Notes: generated by a model not told the origin, from the sequence alone. Positions 18,333 through 27,678 are shown, counted from the first letter of the stretch. The stretch is 64,000 nt of DNA from CALLVY01 sp937899855 (GCA_039820405.1 JBCBQC010000002.1:248001-312000); one strand, 5' to 3'. Numbers and translations: made by a program.

Positions 18333-18478
18333 CCGATCATCCCCCGAAATCGACCGTTTTCCCCTTTCTTCAACCGCCAACCAACGGCGCTTGACCTGGG
18401 GCAGCGGCAGAAGTAAGCCGCCATTTATACCGATGGCCCCCCAAAATGCGTTTTTATTCAGGAGTTTTACCAATTGCA

Positions 18479-19591
18479 ATGAAACGATGCTATTACACCA
18501 TGCTGGGACTACTGCTGTCCGCCAATTTGATGGCGCAGCAAGCCGATCGCATTCCCCAGCCCAATATCGTCCCCAATCCCAGCTTTGAGGAGTATTCGGC
18601 TCCGCCCATCGGCTGGTTCTACAAGGGTCGACACTTTAGCCAGGTGATCAAATACTGGAATTCCGCTACCGCCGCTTCCCCCGACGTCTTTGGCCCCAAA
18701 GTTCGGGTGCCGTCCTATTGGAAGGAAAAGGGATTTGGCAAACAGGTCCCCCATTCTGGCAAGACGATGGTCGGCATCACGGTATACGGCTGTAAGGAGG
18801 GCAAGCCCCATTGCCGGGAATACGTCCAGATTCAACTCCGCGAACCCCTGGTAGAGGGGCAGGGCTACCAGGCCGAATTCTGGGTCAGTCAATTGCCCCA
18901 ATCGCTACAGGTCAACAATATTGGGATGTATTTCTCGACGCGCCCGGTTCGCTCCAGTGTGGATGAACTACTGGATTTGGCCCCCCAGATCAATGCGGAT
19001 CAAATCGTGGTGACGCCCTACAGCGGTTGGACGCGGATCACGGGAGAATTCGTCGCCCAAAACGCAGCGGAATACCTGGTGATCGGCAACTTCTTTCCCG
19101 ATAGCTTGACCCAAACCCGTAGTCCCCTCACCCAAACCCTCAATTATTCTTACTATTACCTCGACGACGTCCAACTGCAAAAGGTCGAGCCCATTCTCGA
19201 AGTCCCGGTCCTGGCGGACGATTTGACCCGAATTCGCCTGGAGGAAGGCCAGGTCGTACGGCTCAAGAACATCTTTTTTGAACACGACAAGACCGAATTG
19301 TTGCCCCGTTCCTTTATTGAGTTGAACAAGCTGGTGCAGCTGATGGGGAAACATCCGAAAATGGTGATCGAAATCGTCGGACACACGGATAGTAGCGGGG
19401 ATTTTGATTACAATTTGGTGCTTTCGCAACGTCGGGCCAAGGCGGTGAGTGAATACCTAGAGGGGCAAGGGGTGGAAGGAACACGGGTGCAATACCGGGG
19501 CCACGGCAGCGCCCGCCCAATTGCGTCCAACGGGGATGCCGAGGGGCGACAGCTCAACCGGCGGGTCGAATTTAAGATCATCAAGAAGTAG
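18479..19591 (+). CDS. OmpA-family outer-membrane protein
   Basis: About 370 residues from the ATG at 18479, which opens a signal peptide ending near NLMAQ; the ATG at 18446 would add an unlikely extension. Residues about 25-250 form a carbohydrate-binding-module-like beta domain starting NIVPNPSFEEYS, a common opening of such modules in this phylum. The C-terminal OmpA domain (about 265-370) is complete: FFEHDKTEL, VEIVGHTDSSGDF, LSQRRAKAVSEYL and GDAEGRQLNRRVEF, the peptidoglycan-binding core. It probably links the outer membrane to the cell wall. RNase HII follows 23 nt downstream. Confidence 0.9.
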   Translation: MKRCYYTMLGLLLSANLMAQQADRIPQPNIVPNPSFEEYSAPPIGWFYKGRHFSQVIKYWNSATAASPDVFGPKVRVPSYWKEKGFGKQVPHSGKTMVGITVYGCKEGKPHCREYVQIQLREPLVEGQGYQAEFWVSQLPQSLQVNNIGMYFSTRPVRSSVDELLDLAPQINADQIVVTPYSGWTRITGEFVAQNAAEYLVIGNFFPDSLTQTRSPLTQTLNYSYYYLDDVQLQKVEPILEVPVLADDLTRIRLEEGQVVRLKNIFFEHDKTELLPRSFIELNKLVQLMGKHPKMVIEIVGHTDSSGDFDYNLVLSQRRAKAVSEYLEGQGVEGTRVQYRGHGSARPIASNGDAEGRQLNRRVEFKIIKK

Positions 19592-19614
19592 GGCGAATTG
19601 CTTACCTTCGCGCC

Positions 19615-20193
19615 ATGTTGGCTCCCTATTACCATCCGAACGAGATTGAAGCGGGCTGTGACGAGGCCGGTCGGGGTTGTTTGGCCGGGCCGGTTTTTGC
19701 GGCGGCCGTCATTCTCCCCCCCCATTTCCACTGTCCCGAACTCAACGACTCCAAGCAACTCAGCGAAAAGCAGCGCAATCGCATCCGCCCCCAAATCGAA
19801 GCGGAGGCCCTCGCCTGGGCCGTCGCCCAAGTAGATGCCCCCGAAATTGACCAAATCAACATCCTCCAGGCCTCCTTCCTGGCCATGCACCGCGCCATCG
19901 ACGCCCTCTCCGTCCGCCCTACCACTCTCCTCATCGACGGCAACCGCTTCAAACCCTACCTGGGGATCGCCCACCATTGCATGGTCAAGGGCGACGGTCG
20001 CTTCTTGTCTATCGCCGCGGCCTCGGTACTGGCCAAAACCTACCGCGACGACTTTATGACCCGGGCCCACGCCCAGTATCCCGACTACGCCTGGGCCCAG
20101 AACAAGGGTTATCCCACCAAGGCCCACCGGGCCGCCATCCAGCAACACGGATCAACGCCCCTGCACCGGCAGTCGTTTAGGTTGTTGGGGTGA
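19615..20193 (+). CDS. rnhB: Ribonuclease HII
   Basis: A 192-residue enzyme that nicks RNA in RNA/DNA hybrids and at single ribonucleotides in DNA. The catalytic acidic residues Asp16 and Glu17 (CDEAGRG), Asp108 (LLIDGN) and the Asp of KGDGR near 127 are all present, as is the SIAAASVLAKTYRD helix. Length is normal for type 2 enzymes. Its last 17 nt overlap the end of the converging AbiEii-type toxin gene, which may place a constraint on both. Confidence 0.97.
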   Translation: MLAPYYHPNEIEAGCDEAGRGCLAGPVFAAAVILPPHFHCPELNDSKQLSEKQRNRIRPQIEAEALAWAVAQVDAPEIDQINILQASFLAMHRAIDALSVRPTTLLIDGNRFKPYLGIAHHCMVKGDGRFLSIAAASVLAKTYRDDFMTRAHAQYPDYAWAQNKGYPTKAHRAAIQQHGSTPLHRQSFRLLG

Positions 20194-21010
20194 GGCCTTG
20201 ACGGAGGTGGATTAGCATTTGGACCTTGGAAGCAATTGTCTCGTGGAGGGCATCCGCAATCATCAGGACAGCCAGGTCAGATTCCTGCCGGATCGCTCGG
20301 TTGAGGATGTCTACGATCCGCACCTTTAGCTCTGGCGAATTACGAAGAAGCTGGTCAATTTCGCGCCCCAACACCTCTAGCCCAACCGCCTGGTGACTCT
20401 TTTCGTCCTGATACAGATCATGGTATTTCTCCCAGATGAGATTGCGTTCGAAATCGGGATAACTCAGCAGAATGGTATTGATATCAATGGGATCCTTCAG
20501 TCGATACTCCGGTCGGTCATCATAAGCAATCAGCTTTAGCAATACCACGCCCGGAATCGAGCAAGTCAGGACACGGTCGCCTTCAATTTCAACTTCGAGT
20601 AGCCCAAATCGATGAGCCTACTTAAAGCCGTCCAATTGAAGATCCGCAAGTCCCATCCCATCAAGGAGCACCGCATTCTCCAATCCCATTGATCCAAAGG
20701 GTAATAAGTCGACGATGGTTCCGGTGGGAGTATAGAGACGGAGGGGATTTTCCCGGAGAGGTTTATAGTTGTGTTGTTCGATCAGACGTTGCCTCAGTTC
20801 CTGATAGACCGCTACGCTGGGGATACCAATTCCGAAGTCCACATCTCTTGTTCCTCTTGCTGGAGCCTTGTGATCGACGTACCAAATATTACGGGCTAAT
20901 GCACCAACGCAAAAAAAGTCAAGACCGAGTGGTTGACAGATCGTCGAAATGGTGGTGATGACCTCCCGTAATCCCTTTACCTGAAGGGCCTCATAGATTA
21001 GTTTGGACAT
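20177..21010 (-). pseudogene. AbiEii-type nucleotidyltransferase toxin, interrupted by in-frame TAG
   Basis: One reading frame of 277 positions broken only by TAG at 20618-20620 (codon 131); both sides are in the same frame. The N-terminal part (130 residues from the ATG at 21010) has the nucleotidyltransferase core: VGALAR (35-40) and TRDVDFGI with Asp56 and Asp58. The part after the stop continues AHRFGLLEVEIEGDRV then SIPGVVLLKLIAYDDR and KDPIDI, a segment normal for AbiEii/AbiGii toxins. The ATG lies 20 nt inside the end of the partner gene, the usual AbiE arrangement. The toxin is probably inactive unless the stop is read through or is a sequence error. The first fragment keeps the catalytic residues but lacks the C-terminal helices. 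Confidence 0.85.
20618..20620 (-). other. In-frame amber codon interrupting the toxin gene
   Basis: TAG lies between TTTAAG and GCTCATCGA in the toxin frame. Restoring any sense codon here joins two frames without any other change, so a single base substitution explains the break. Confidence 0.85.
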
Positions 21011-22007
21011 GCGTTTGGTAAATTTGCTCCGCCGCTTCCAGACTGCGAGGAGTAGCTTGATAGAGTAGGTCCGCATAGGTTAACACCGGAGAAGGCGCTT
21101 TCTCCGGTTGATCGGCACGGTCGTGATCGAACCGCCAAAGTGCTTCAAATAAGGTAATATTTCCTACTTCACTCGGCAGGAGTCGCCACTTTTGCATGAT
21201 GTCGGTAAAGGGTAGTGCGGTGTAAATGATGACTCGTTCCGGTAAAAGCGTTGCCCCCAGTTGTTGCGCAGCAACTTCTCCTCCCCAAACAGATTCCGCT
21301 GCCAAGGGCAGTTCCGAGAGGTTTACGCTAGGTACCAAAAGCTGATAACGTCTTTGCTTCAGCTTGGGACGTAGTACCCGATTGAAAAGGGTGACCCATT
21401 CGAAAAACAATTGTTCCCTCCTGACCAAGCGATAGTTTCGTCGATCTACCTTGACGAGGTATTTGTGCTCCAACAGAGCCCGAATGACTTTGCCCACCGT
21501 GTCAATGGTGACCATGGCCCGCTGCCCAATCTGACGGTAAGGCTGATTAAGGATAACCGGATTCAGTAGGGCCTGATAAATCACTTTGAGACCAGCCTTG
21601 CCAAAGGCACGGTTGTTTTTGTGAACTGGCGGGGCATGGTTTTTACCCGTCTCGACGTAAACCAGCACCTCCTTATTTTTCAGAAATGCGTTGCCCCCGG
21701 CATCCAGATACGAAATCTGCCATTGCTTGAGCTGTCGCCTCGATTCCGTTGAAATGTACTCGGCCATTATCAAGGGGCGGTTTAATTGGCTTACCTGCCC
21801 TCTCAATCCAGGAAGTTGAGCGGCTGACAGTCGTGACTTCCCAATCAAGTGGAACGTGGGTGAACCTGCATGGTGTCGGAGTTGGACCAGAGTACTACCG
21901 GGTGGTAAACGCGTTTCTCCTGGAGCACGAGACTGGACGAGGCCAAGGTCAATACCCGTTAGCTTCTTGAAGTTTTTTACGATACCGTGGAAAACATCTA
22001 CGTCCAT
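20991..22007 (-). CDS. AbiEi-family antitoxin / transcriptional regulator
   Basis: About 338 residues from the ATG at 22007 (an earlier ATG at 22043 would add 12 residues with little leader left). The central part contains the family hallmark ISYLDAGGNAFL, and residues about 140-205 (PYRQIGQRAMVTIDTVGKVI and following) look like a winged helix for DNA binding. AbiEi proteins repress their own operon and neutralise the AbiEii nucleotidyltransferase toxin in a type IV-like TA system that can act in phage defence. The gene overlaps the toxin start by 20 nt. Unlike the toxin it is intact. The pair is less GC-rich than its neighbours, which suggests acquisition by transfer. Confidence 0.85.
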   Translation of the reverse strand: MDVDVFHGIVKNFKKLTGIDLGLVQSRAPGETRLPPGSTLVQLRHHAGSPTFHLIGKSRLSAAQLPGLRGQVSQLNRPLIMAEYISTESRRQLKQWQISYLDAGGNAFLKNKEVLVYVETGKNHAPPVHKNNRAFGKAGLKVIYQALLNPVILNQPYRQIGQRAMVTIDTVGKVIRALLEHKYLVKVDRRNYRLVRREQLFFEWVTLFNRVLRPKLKQRRYQLLVPSVNLSELPLAAESVWGGEVAAQQLGATLLPERVIIYTALPFTDIMQKWRLLPSEVGNITLFEALWRFDHDRADQPEKAPSPVLTYADLLYQATPRSLEAAEQIYQTHVQTNL

Positions 22008-22011
22008 GTAC

Positions 22012-22058
22012 GTAAAAATACAAAATCTTATAAAAACATACAATAATTAAAAACGTAC
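22012..22058 (-). promoter_or_regulatory. Candidate AbiEi operator: three direct repeats
   Basis: On the plus strand GTAAAAATAC (22012-22021), TAAAAACATAC (22031-22041) and TAAAAACGTAC (22048-22058) are spaced 17-18 bp apart. They lie between the -7 box and the ATG at 22007, where a repressor would block transcription. AbiEi autoregulation is known for the family; binding here is inference. Confidence 0.5.
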
Positions 22059-22065
22059 AAATATA
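22058..22065 (-). promoter_or_regulatory. -7 box of the AbiE operon (TATATTTG)
   Basis: Exact TAnnTTTG match on the minus strand, about 50 nt upstream of the chosen antitoxin ATG. It touches the third operator-like repeat. It also lies just beyond the stop codon of the MBL hydrolase gene, so the TA unit has its own promoter. Confidence 0.55.
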
Positions 22066-22069
22066 TCGC

Positions 22070-22711
22070 CTACCGCAAAAACGGATTGAATTGCCGCTCG
22101 TAGCCGATGGAGGTACTGGGGCCGTGCCCGGGGTATACCTTTACGCCGTCGCCGAGGGGAAACAGCTCTTTGCGGATGCTCTGGAGGAGGGTCGACAAGT
22201 CGCCGCCGGGCAGATCGGTGCGCCCGATACTTTGGTAGAAGAGGACGTCTCCCGCGATGACAAACTGTGCCTCGCGGCAAAAGAAGGAGATGCTGGCGGG
22301 GGAATGCCCCGGGGTGAGGAGGACTTCCAACTCGGTATTGCCAAAGGTGACGGTATCGCCGGCTTCGAGAAAACGGGCGGGTTCGGGAGAGGGTTCGGGA
22401 AAGGGAACGCCGTACATCAGGCTGACTTGGGGGCTGGCCTGGAGGACGGGTAGTTCGCCACGGTGGATTTCGAGTTCCAACTGATAGGTATCGGCGACGA
22501 AGCGATTGCCAAAGATGTGGTCGAGGTGGCAGTGGGTATTGATCAGACGGACGGGGCGCAGTTCGTTGGTGCGGATAAAATCGCTCAGTTCGCGCTTTTC
22601 CTCAGCGGTGTAACAGCCGGGGTCGATGATAATACATTCTTTAGTGTCGTCGTGGAGCACATAGGTGTTTTCCTGGAAGGGATTGCAAGTAAAAGCGGCA
22701 ACAAGAGTCAT
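22070..22711 (-). CDS. Metallo-beta-lactamase-fold hydrolase (glyoxalase II-like)
   Basis: About 213 residues from the ATG at 22711; the longer frame to 22774 begins upstream of the likely transcription start. The metal motif THCHLDH (59-65) is complete apart from the usual Cys substitution at the second position, followed by GHSPAS, AGDVLF and PGHGPST near the end. This is the small MBL family related to hydroxyacylglutathione hydrolase, with thioester or similar substrates. It lies divergent from the large exported protein at 22861 and has a good promoter upstream. Precise substrate unknown. Confidence 0.88.
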   Translation of the reverse strand: MTLVAAFTCNPFQENTYVLHDDTKECIIIDPGCYTAEEKRELSDFIRTNELRPVRLINTHCHLDHIFGNRFVADTYQLELEIHRGELPVLQASPQVSLMYGVPFPEPSPEPARFLEAGDTVTFGNTELEVLLTPGHSPASISFFCREAQFVIAGDVLFYQSIGRTDLPGGDLSTLLQSIRKELFPLGDGVKVYPGHGPSTSIGYERQFNPFLR

Positions 22712-22763
22712 ATTTTTTCCGTTGATAAGTTTAACATTTCCAATTGTGGAGCTGTTTGATTTG

Positions 22764-22797
22764 CAAAAGTACACTTCTGCCCATTACGCATTGACAA
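22764..22797 (-). promoter_or_regulatory. Promoter of the MBL hydrolase gene
   Basis: Minus-strand TTG (22797-22795), 23-nt spacer, then TACTTTTG (22771-22764), matching TTG-N17-23-TAnnTTTG. Transcription would start about 22757, giving a leader of roughly 45 nt to the ATG at 22711. Confidence 0.6.
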
Positions 22798-22860
22798 TCT
22801 CTCGAAAAAACGCCATTTTAAGTAGGCTTTTCCGGTTCGTGACCACTCAAATTCACCCTT

Positions 22861-25800
22861 ATGCGCAGCATCTATCCGCTTCTCTTTTTCTTCCTCTGCA
22901 TCAGTAGCCAAAGCGCCTTCGGGCAAGGTACCCAAATCGAATTTGGGAAAAACCGCGTGCAGTTCCACCAGGATTTTGAGGAGTGGGTGTACTACGAAAG
23001 CCAGAATTTCATCACCTATTGGTACGGTGAAGGACGCAATGTCGGACAGGCAACGGTACAATTGGCCGAGCTCGATTTTGACTACATCCAGAACATTCTC
23101 GAACACCGGATGAACGACAAAATCGAAATCATCGTATACACCGATTTGACCGATCTGAAACAGACCAATATCGGTAGCGAGGAAACTTTTGTAAATACGG
23201 GGGGCCAGACCAAGATCGTCGGCAACAAAATCTTTGTCCACTTTGATGGCAACCACCAAAACCTGCGGCGCGACATTCGCGCGGGCATCGCCGAGGCCTA
23301 CCTCAACGCCATGCTCTTTGGCTCCAACCTCCAAGAAATCGTTCAGAACGCCGTCCTGATGAACCTGCCCGATTGGTTCAAACTCGGTCTGTCGGCCTAC
23401 GTCGGGGAGGAGTGGAATACCGAGATGGACAACCAACTGCGCAACATTTTTATCCACCAGGAATACGAGAGCTTTGACCGGCTCGCCGAAGATTATCCCA
23501 AGCTGGCTGGCCATTCGATGTGGTACTACATCAGCCAAAATCACGGGAAAGCCACCGTTGCCAATTTGCTCTACCTCACCCGTATCAACCGGAGCATCGA
23601 AAGCGGTTTTCTCTACGTACTGGGCAGTTCTTACCGCAAAACTGCGGAGTACTGGCTTACCTATTTCCAGGCACGCTACGCCGATGAGATCGCTAGTACG
23701 ACAGCCCTCACCGCCGAGGAAGCCATCAAAGTCAAGAACCGACGCAAGCTTCCCCTCACCCAGCTCAAGATCAGCCCGGACGGGCAGAAAATCGCCTACG
23801 TTACCAACGAGATTGGCAAATACAAAGTCTACCTACACGACCTCCAAAGCGGCGACCGCAAGGTCATCCTCAAAGGAGGACACCGCAACCCTTTCCAGGC
23901 AACGGATTACAATTATCCCCTGCTGGCCTGGAACCCCAACAACCAGCAAGTGGCCGTCGTGTACGAAAAACGCGACGTGCTCAAGTACTTTTCCTACGAT
24001 TTGGAAGAGGAATCGGGAGAAACCGACGACCTGTCGACCCAGTTCCAACGGGTGTATAGCATGGACTTCATCAACAGTACCAACCTGGTTTTCTCAGCCG
24101 GAGTCCGGGGCTTTTCCGACCTGTTTATCTACAAGCCCCCCTCCCGCCAAACCGAACGCTTGACCAACGACTTCTACGACGACCTGGACGCCACCGTCGT
24201 CAAGCTGCGCAACCAAACTGGGGTGCTCTTTGCCTCCAACCGTCGGGATACCCTGCTCCTATCCGCCAAATTGGACACCATCCTACCCGTCGATAATTTC
24301 GACCTGTTCTACTACGACCTCCAGTCGCGGTCGAGCAAGCTGTTCCGCGTCACGAATACCCCGGATGCTAACGAACGGCGACCCGTCGCCCTCGATACCA
24401 CTTGGTACAGCTACCTCAGCGACGAAAGTGGGGTTTACAACCGCTACTCGGGTTACCTGGAGGACGTAATCGACTTCTACGAGCAGGTGATTACCCTGGA
24501 AGACAGTACCGAGATCGTGATGCACCAGGACTCGACCCTCGAAAGCCTCGACAGTACCCTGATTATCGACATTAGCTTGCGGCCCGTGTACAAAACCATC
24601 GGGAACAACCGCCCCAACAGCAACTACGCTCAGAACATCAAAAGCATCCACACCGCTCCGCGCGCCAACAAAGCCGTGGAGATGGTCTACACCCAGGATC
24701 AGGATTACTTTTACGTGTATACCCCTACCCCCAGCGAAATCATTCAGCCGACGCTGACGCGCTACCAATTGCAACGCCAGCAACTGGCCTTACTGCGCTC
24801 GAAGACCACCGACAGTCCCGGAAATACCGGTATCGAAGAACTGATCCAGGACCAACAGTTACGGGAAAAGGAGGACGTTGAGCCCATCACGGAAGTCCTC
24901 CCCGAATCGGCTCGGGATACGGGCAGTATCGACATTGATAATTACCTGTTCCAGAGTGAGTTTGACGATGAAGAAGAGGCCGTTACGATCGTCGTGGAGG
25001 AGGACGATGAAAGCCGCATCACCCTCCAACGGCCCGCAGAAAATATCCCTCCCCCTCCCCCAGCCGTGGGCCTGGAGAGCAAGAAGACCATCGACTTCCG
25101 CTCTTCGCGAATCGTGCCCTACCGACTGAAGTTCCGCACCGACAACGTCACCACCCAACTGGACAACAGCCTCCTTTTTGGGGGCTTGAACACCTACGCG
25201 GGGGAGCGGCAAGCCTTCAACTTTCCCCCACCGGGTATCCTGCTCAAGGGAACGGTCAAGGACCTTTTTGAAGACTACGAACTCGAAGGGGGTGTTCGAA
25301 TTCCCACGACCTTCAACGGCTCGGAGTATTTCCTCATCTTTGACGATAAGAAGAAGCGCATCGATAAGCGCTACGCCTTTTACCGGCGTTCGCAACGGGA
25401 AACCCAGGATTTCCTCCCGGGGTCCAATATCCTGCCCCGCAGAAAAAGCTTGACCCACATCGGGGTCATACAGCTGCGCTACCCCTTTGACATCTTTACT
25501 AGCCTCCGTCTGTCGGGAACCGTCCGGGCCGATCGCACGGTTCAATTGGCCACCGATCGCAATACCCTCGACATTCCCAGCCTCAACGAGCAGCGACTCG
25601 GGGCCAAGCTGGAATACGTATTCGATAATACCCTCGACGTGGCGCTCAACCTCAAGAACGGAACGCGCTACAACGTTTACGCTGAGCTGGTCAAACGCGT
25701 CCAATTGGATTTGATTGGTAGCAATGCTGGATTTGAATTTGCGGAGGGCTTTATGACGGTCCTCGGTCTGGATGCCCGGCACTACCAACGGCTGGACAAG

Positions 25801-26352
25801 CGTTCCATCCTCGCCATTCGGGCCGCAGCGGCCACTTCCTTTGGCTCCGAACGCAACTTGTTCTTTCTCGGAGGCGTCGACAATTGGCTGTTTCCAAGTA
25901 CCAATGAAAACATTCCCCTACCCCAGTCAGATGACTTTGCCTACCAAACCCTGGCGGCCAATATGCGGGGCTTCCGGCAGAACATTCGCAATGGCAATTC
26001 CTACGCCTTGATCAATACCGAACTGCGCGTACCGATATTTACTTACTTCAGTCGTCGGATTCGCTCGCCCTTCTTCCGCAATTTCCAAATCGTCGGATTC
26101 TTTGACCTGGGTACCGCCTGGGAGGGCCCCGATCCTTTCAGCGAAGAAAGTCCCCTCAATACCGTTGTTATCCGACAGGACAATACGCGGATCAAAGTCA
26201 ATTATTTCCGCGATCCGGTGGTCGCGGGTTACGGTGGGGGAATACGCGCGTTGCTGTTTGGTTACTTCCTCAAGCTCGACGTGGCCTGGGGAATCGAGAC
26301 CCGCGTGGTTCAGGATCCCATCCTTTATTTCTCGATGGGAACGGATTTCTAA
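22861..26352 (+). CDS. Large exported protein: degenerate peptidase-like, TolB-like propeller, C-terminal barrel
   Basis: 1163 residues with a signal peptide (cleavage near SAFGQ). Residues about 25-270 resemble a gluzincin-type peptidase domain (long helices, NLPDWFKLGLSAYVGEEW and HSMWYYI segments) but no HExxH zinc motif is visible, so it is probably inactive or structural. Residues about 290-560 contain TolB/PD40-like propeller repeats (LKISPDGQKIAYVTNE, FSDLFIYKP, LFASNRRDTLL). After an acidic, Pro-rich linker (about 680-740), the last 400 residues are amphipathic strands ending in YFSMGTDF with terminal Phe, as in outer-membrane barrels. It is likely an outer-membrane-anchored protein with a periplasmic or surface propeller. 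Convergent with prfA. Confidence 0.8.
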   Translation: MRSIYPLLFFFLCISSQSAFGQGTQIEFGKNRVQFHQDFEEWVYYESQNFITYWYGEGRNVGQATVQLAELDFDYIQNILEHRMNDKIEIIVYTDLTDLKQTNIGSEETFVNTGGQTKIVGNKIFVHFDGNHQNLRRDIRAGIAEAYLNAMLFGSNLQEIVQNAVLMNLPDWFKLGLSAYVGEEWNTEMDNQLRNIFIHQEYESFDRLAEDYPKLAGHSMWYYISQNHGKATVANLLYLTRINRSIESGFLYVLGSSYRKTAEYWLTYFQARYADEIASTTALTAEEAIKVKNRRKLPLTQLKISPDGQKIAYVTNEIGKYKVYLHDLQSGDRKVILKGGHRNPFQATDYNYPLLAWNPNNQQVAVVYEKRDVLKYFSYDLEEESGETDDLSTQFQRVYSMDFINSTNLVFSAGVRGFSDLFIYKPPSRQTERLTNDFYDDLDATVVKLRNQTGVLFASNRRDTLLLSAKLDTILPVDNFDLFYYDLQSRSSKLFRVTNTPDANERRPVALDTTWYSYLSDESGVYNRYSGYLEDVIDFYEQVITLEDSTEIVMHQDSTLESLDSTLIIDISLRPVYKTIGNNRPNSNYAQNIKSIHTAPRANKAVEMVYTQDQDYFYVYTPTPSEIIQPTLTRYQLQRQQLALLRSKTTDSPGNTGIEELIQDQQLREKEDVEPITEVLPESARDTGSIDIDNYLFQSEFDDEEEAVTIVVEEDDESRITLQRPAENIPPPPPAVGLESKKTIDFRSSRIVPYRLKFRTDNVTTQLDNSLLFGGLNTYAGERQAFNFPPPGILLKGTVKDLFEDYELEGGVRIPTTFNGSEYFLIFDDKKKRIDKRYAFYRRSQRETQDFLPGSNILPRRKSLTHIGVIQLRYPFDIFTSLRLSGTVRADRTVQLATDRNTLDIPSLNEQRLGAKLEYVFDNTLDVALNLKNGTRYNVYAELVKRVQLDLIGSNAGFEFAEGFMTVLGLDARHYQRLDKRSILAIRAAAATSFGSERNLFFLGGVDNWLFPSTNENIPLPQSDDFAYQTLAANMRGFRQNIRNGNSYALINTELRVPIFTYFSRRIRSPFFRNFQIVGFFDLGTAWEGPDPFSEESPLNTVVIRQDNTRIKVNYFRDPVVAGYGGGIRALLFGYFLKLDVAWGIETRVVQDPILYFSMGTDF

Positions 26353-26389
26353 AAATGTACGACCCCAGAAAAGGCGGCCGCTTAGGTGC

Positions 26390-27463
26390 TTAAACCTCCT
26401 GACTACCTACCTTTAACTTTTCGGCATTTTCGGCGACCTGAAGGGACTGGATAATCTCTTCGATATCGCCCGTGACGATCTTATCCAGGTTGTACAGGGT
26501 GAGGTTGATGCGGTGGTCGGTGACGCGGTTCTGAGGATAGTTGTAGGTGCGGATTTTATCGGAGCGATCGCCACTGCCGACCAGCGAACGGCGGCGGGCG
26601 GCCTGATCGGCTTCGTGCGCGTCGCGTTGCATTTGATAGATCTTGGCGTAGAGCCGCTGGTGGGCAATTTCGCGATTCTTGATTTGGTTGCGGCTTTCCT
26701 GGCTTTCCGCGACGATACCGGTGGGCAGGTGGGTGATGCGTACGGCGGATTCGGTCTTGTTGACATGCTGTCCGCCCGCTCCACTGGCCCGGTAGGTATC
26801 GATCTTGAGATCCGCCCGATTGATGTCGACGTCCTCCATTTCGAATTTGGGCATGACCACTACGGTAGCGGCCGAGGTGTGGACTCGGCCTTGGGATTCG
26901 GTCTTGGGTACGCGTTGTACGCGGTGGGCCCCGGATTCAAATTTCAATTTACCGTACACTTCCTCCCCCGTAATTTCGAGCACGATTTTGTTGTATCCCC
27001 CGACGCTTCCTTCGTTGACGTCCAGAACTTCCACCTTAAAGCTTTTCGTTTCGAAATAGCGCGAATACATGCGGTAGAGGTCGCCCGCAAAAATGCTGGC
27101 TTCGTCCCCACCCGTACCCGAGCGGATTTCGAAAATCACGTCCTTACTGTCTTCGGGGTCCTTGGGAATGAGGAGGACTTTAATTTGTTCTTCCATTTCT
27201 TCCCGACGGGGTTCCAGCTCCAGGAGCTCCAGCTTGGCCATCTCCTTCATTTCGGCATCCTCCTCGGCAAGCATTTCGCGGGCCGTTTCGATATTGCCCA
27301 ACAGATCGCGGTACTGTAGATAGGCTTCCACAATTTCTTTGAGGTCCTTGTATTCCTTACCAATTTTCTTGTAGCGCTTCATATCGCTGATGGCCTCGGG
27401 GTCGGAGAGTTGCTCCTCCAAGTATTGGTAGCGTTCCTGGATGGCTTCGAGTTTGTCGATCAT
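26390..27463 (-). CDS. prfA: Peptide chain release factor 1
   Basis: About 357 residues starting at MIDKLEAIQERY (27463), the usual RF1 beginning; the ATG 12 nt earlier is less likely. RF1 ends translation at UAA and UAG. The stop-codon recognition tripeptide is PKT (186-188, in RVPKTESQGRVHTS), and the catalytic GGQ is at 230-232 (GAGGQHVNK). The C-terminal positively charged helix (HQRLYAKIYQMQRD) and NPYPQNRVTDHR-like segment are normal. A TAnnTTTG box lies at 27508-27515. It converges with the large exported gene, 37 nt apart. Confidence 0.97.
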   Translation of the reverse strand: MIDKLEAIQERYQYLEEQLSDPEAISDMKRYKKIGKEYKDLKEIVEAYLQYRDLLGNIETAREMLAEEDAEMKEMAKLELLELEPRREEMEEQIKVLLIPKDPEDSKDVIFEIRSGTGGDEASIFAGDLYRMYSRYFETKSFKVEVLDVNEGSVGGYNKIVLEITGEEVYGKLKFESGAHRVQRVPKTESQGRVHTSAATVVVMPKFEMEDVDINRADLKIDTYRASGAGGQHVNKTESAVRITHLPTGIVAESQESRNQIKNREIAHQRLYAKIYQMQRDAHEADQAARRRSLVGSGDRSDKIRTYNYPQNRVTDHRINLTLYNLDKIVTGDIEEIIQSLQVAENAEKLKVGSQEV

Positions 27464-27507
27464 GACGGCAGGCAATTTTGTCGTTTCGGGGCGGATTCAC
27501 CGAAGCG

Positions 27508-27515
27508 CAAAAATA
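27508..27515 (-). promoter_or_regulatory. -7 box upstream of prfA (TATTTTTG)
   Basis: Exact TAnnTTTG on the minus strand, giving a leader of about 40 nt before the ATG at 27463. A well-placed -33 TTG is not evident. Confidence 0.5.
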
Positions 27516-27678
27516 CGGAATAAAGTTGGGGTCCCCAGCCCGTCTGCTTATTTTTTAAAAGGAAACGGACTGAGGAGTTGCTGCTTTTGGAAACCGGTGA
27601 TGGTCCAAAAGTCCCAAAGAAAGAATAAGGTCGGATGATTAGTTTTGCTCTCGATAAGGGTTTGGAGTAAACCGCTTT

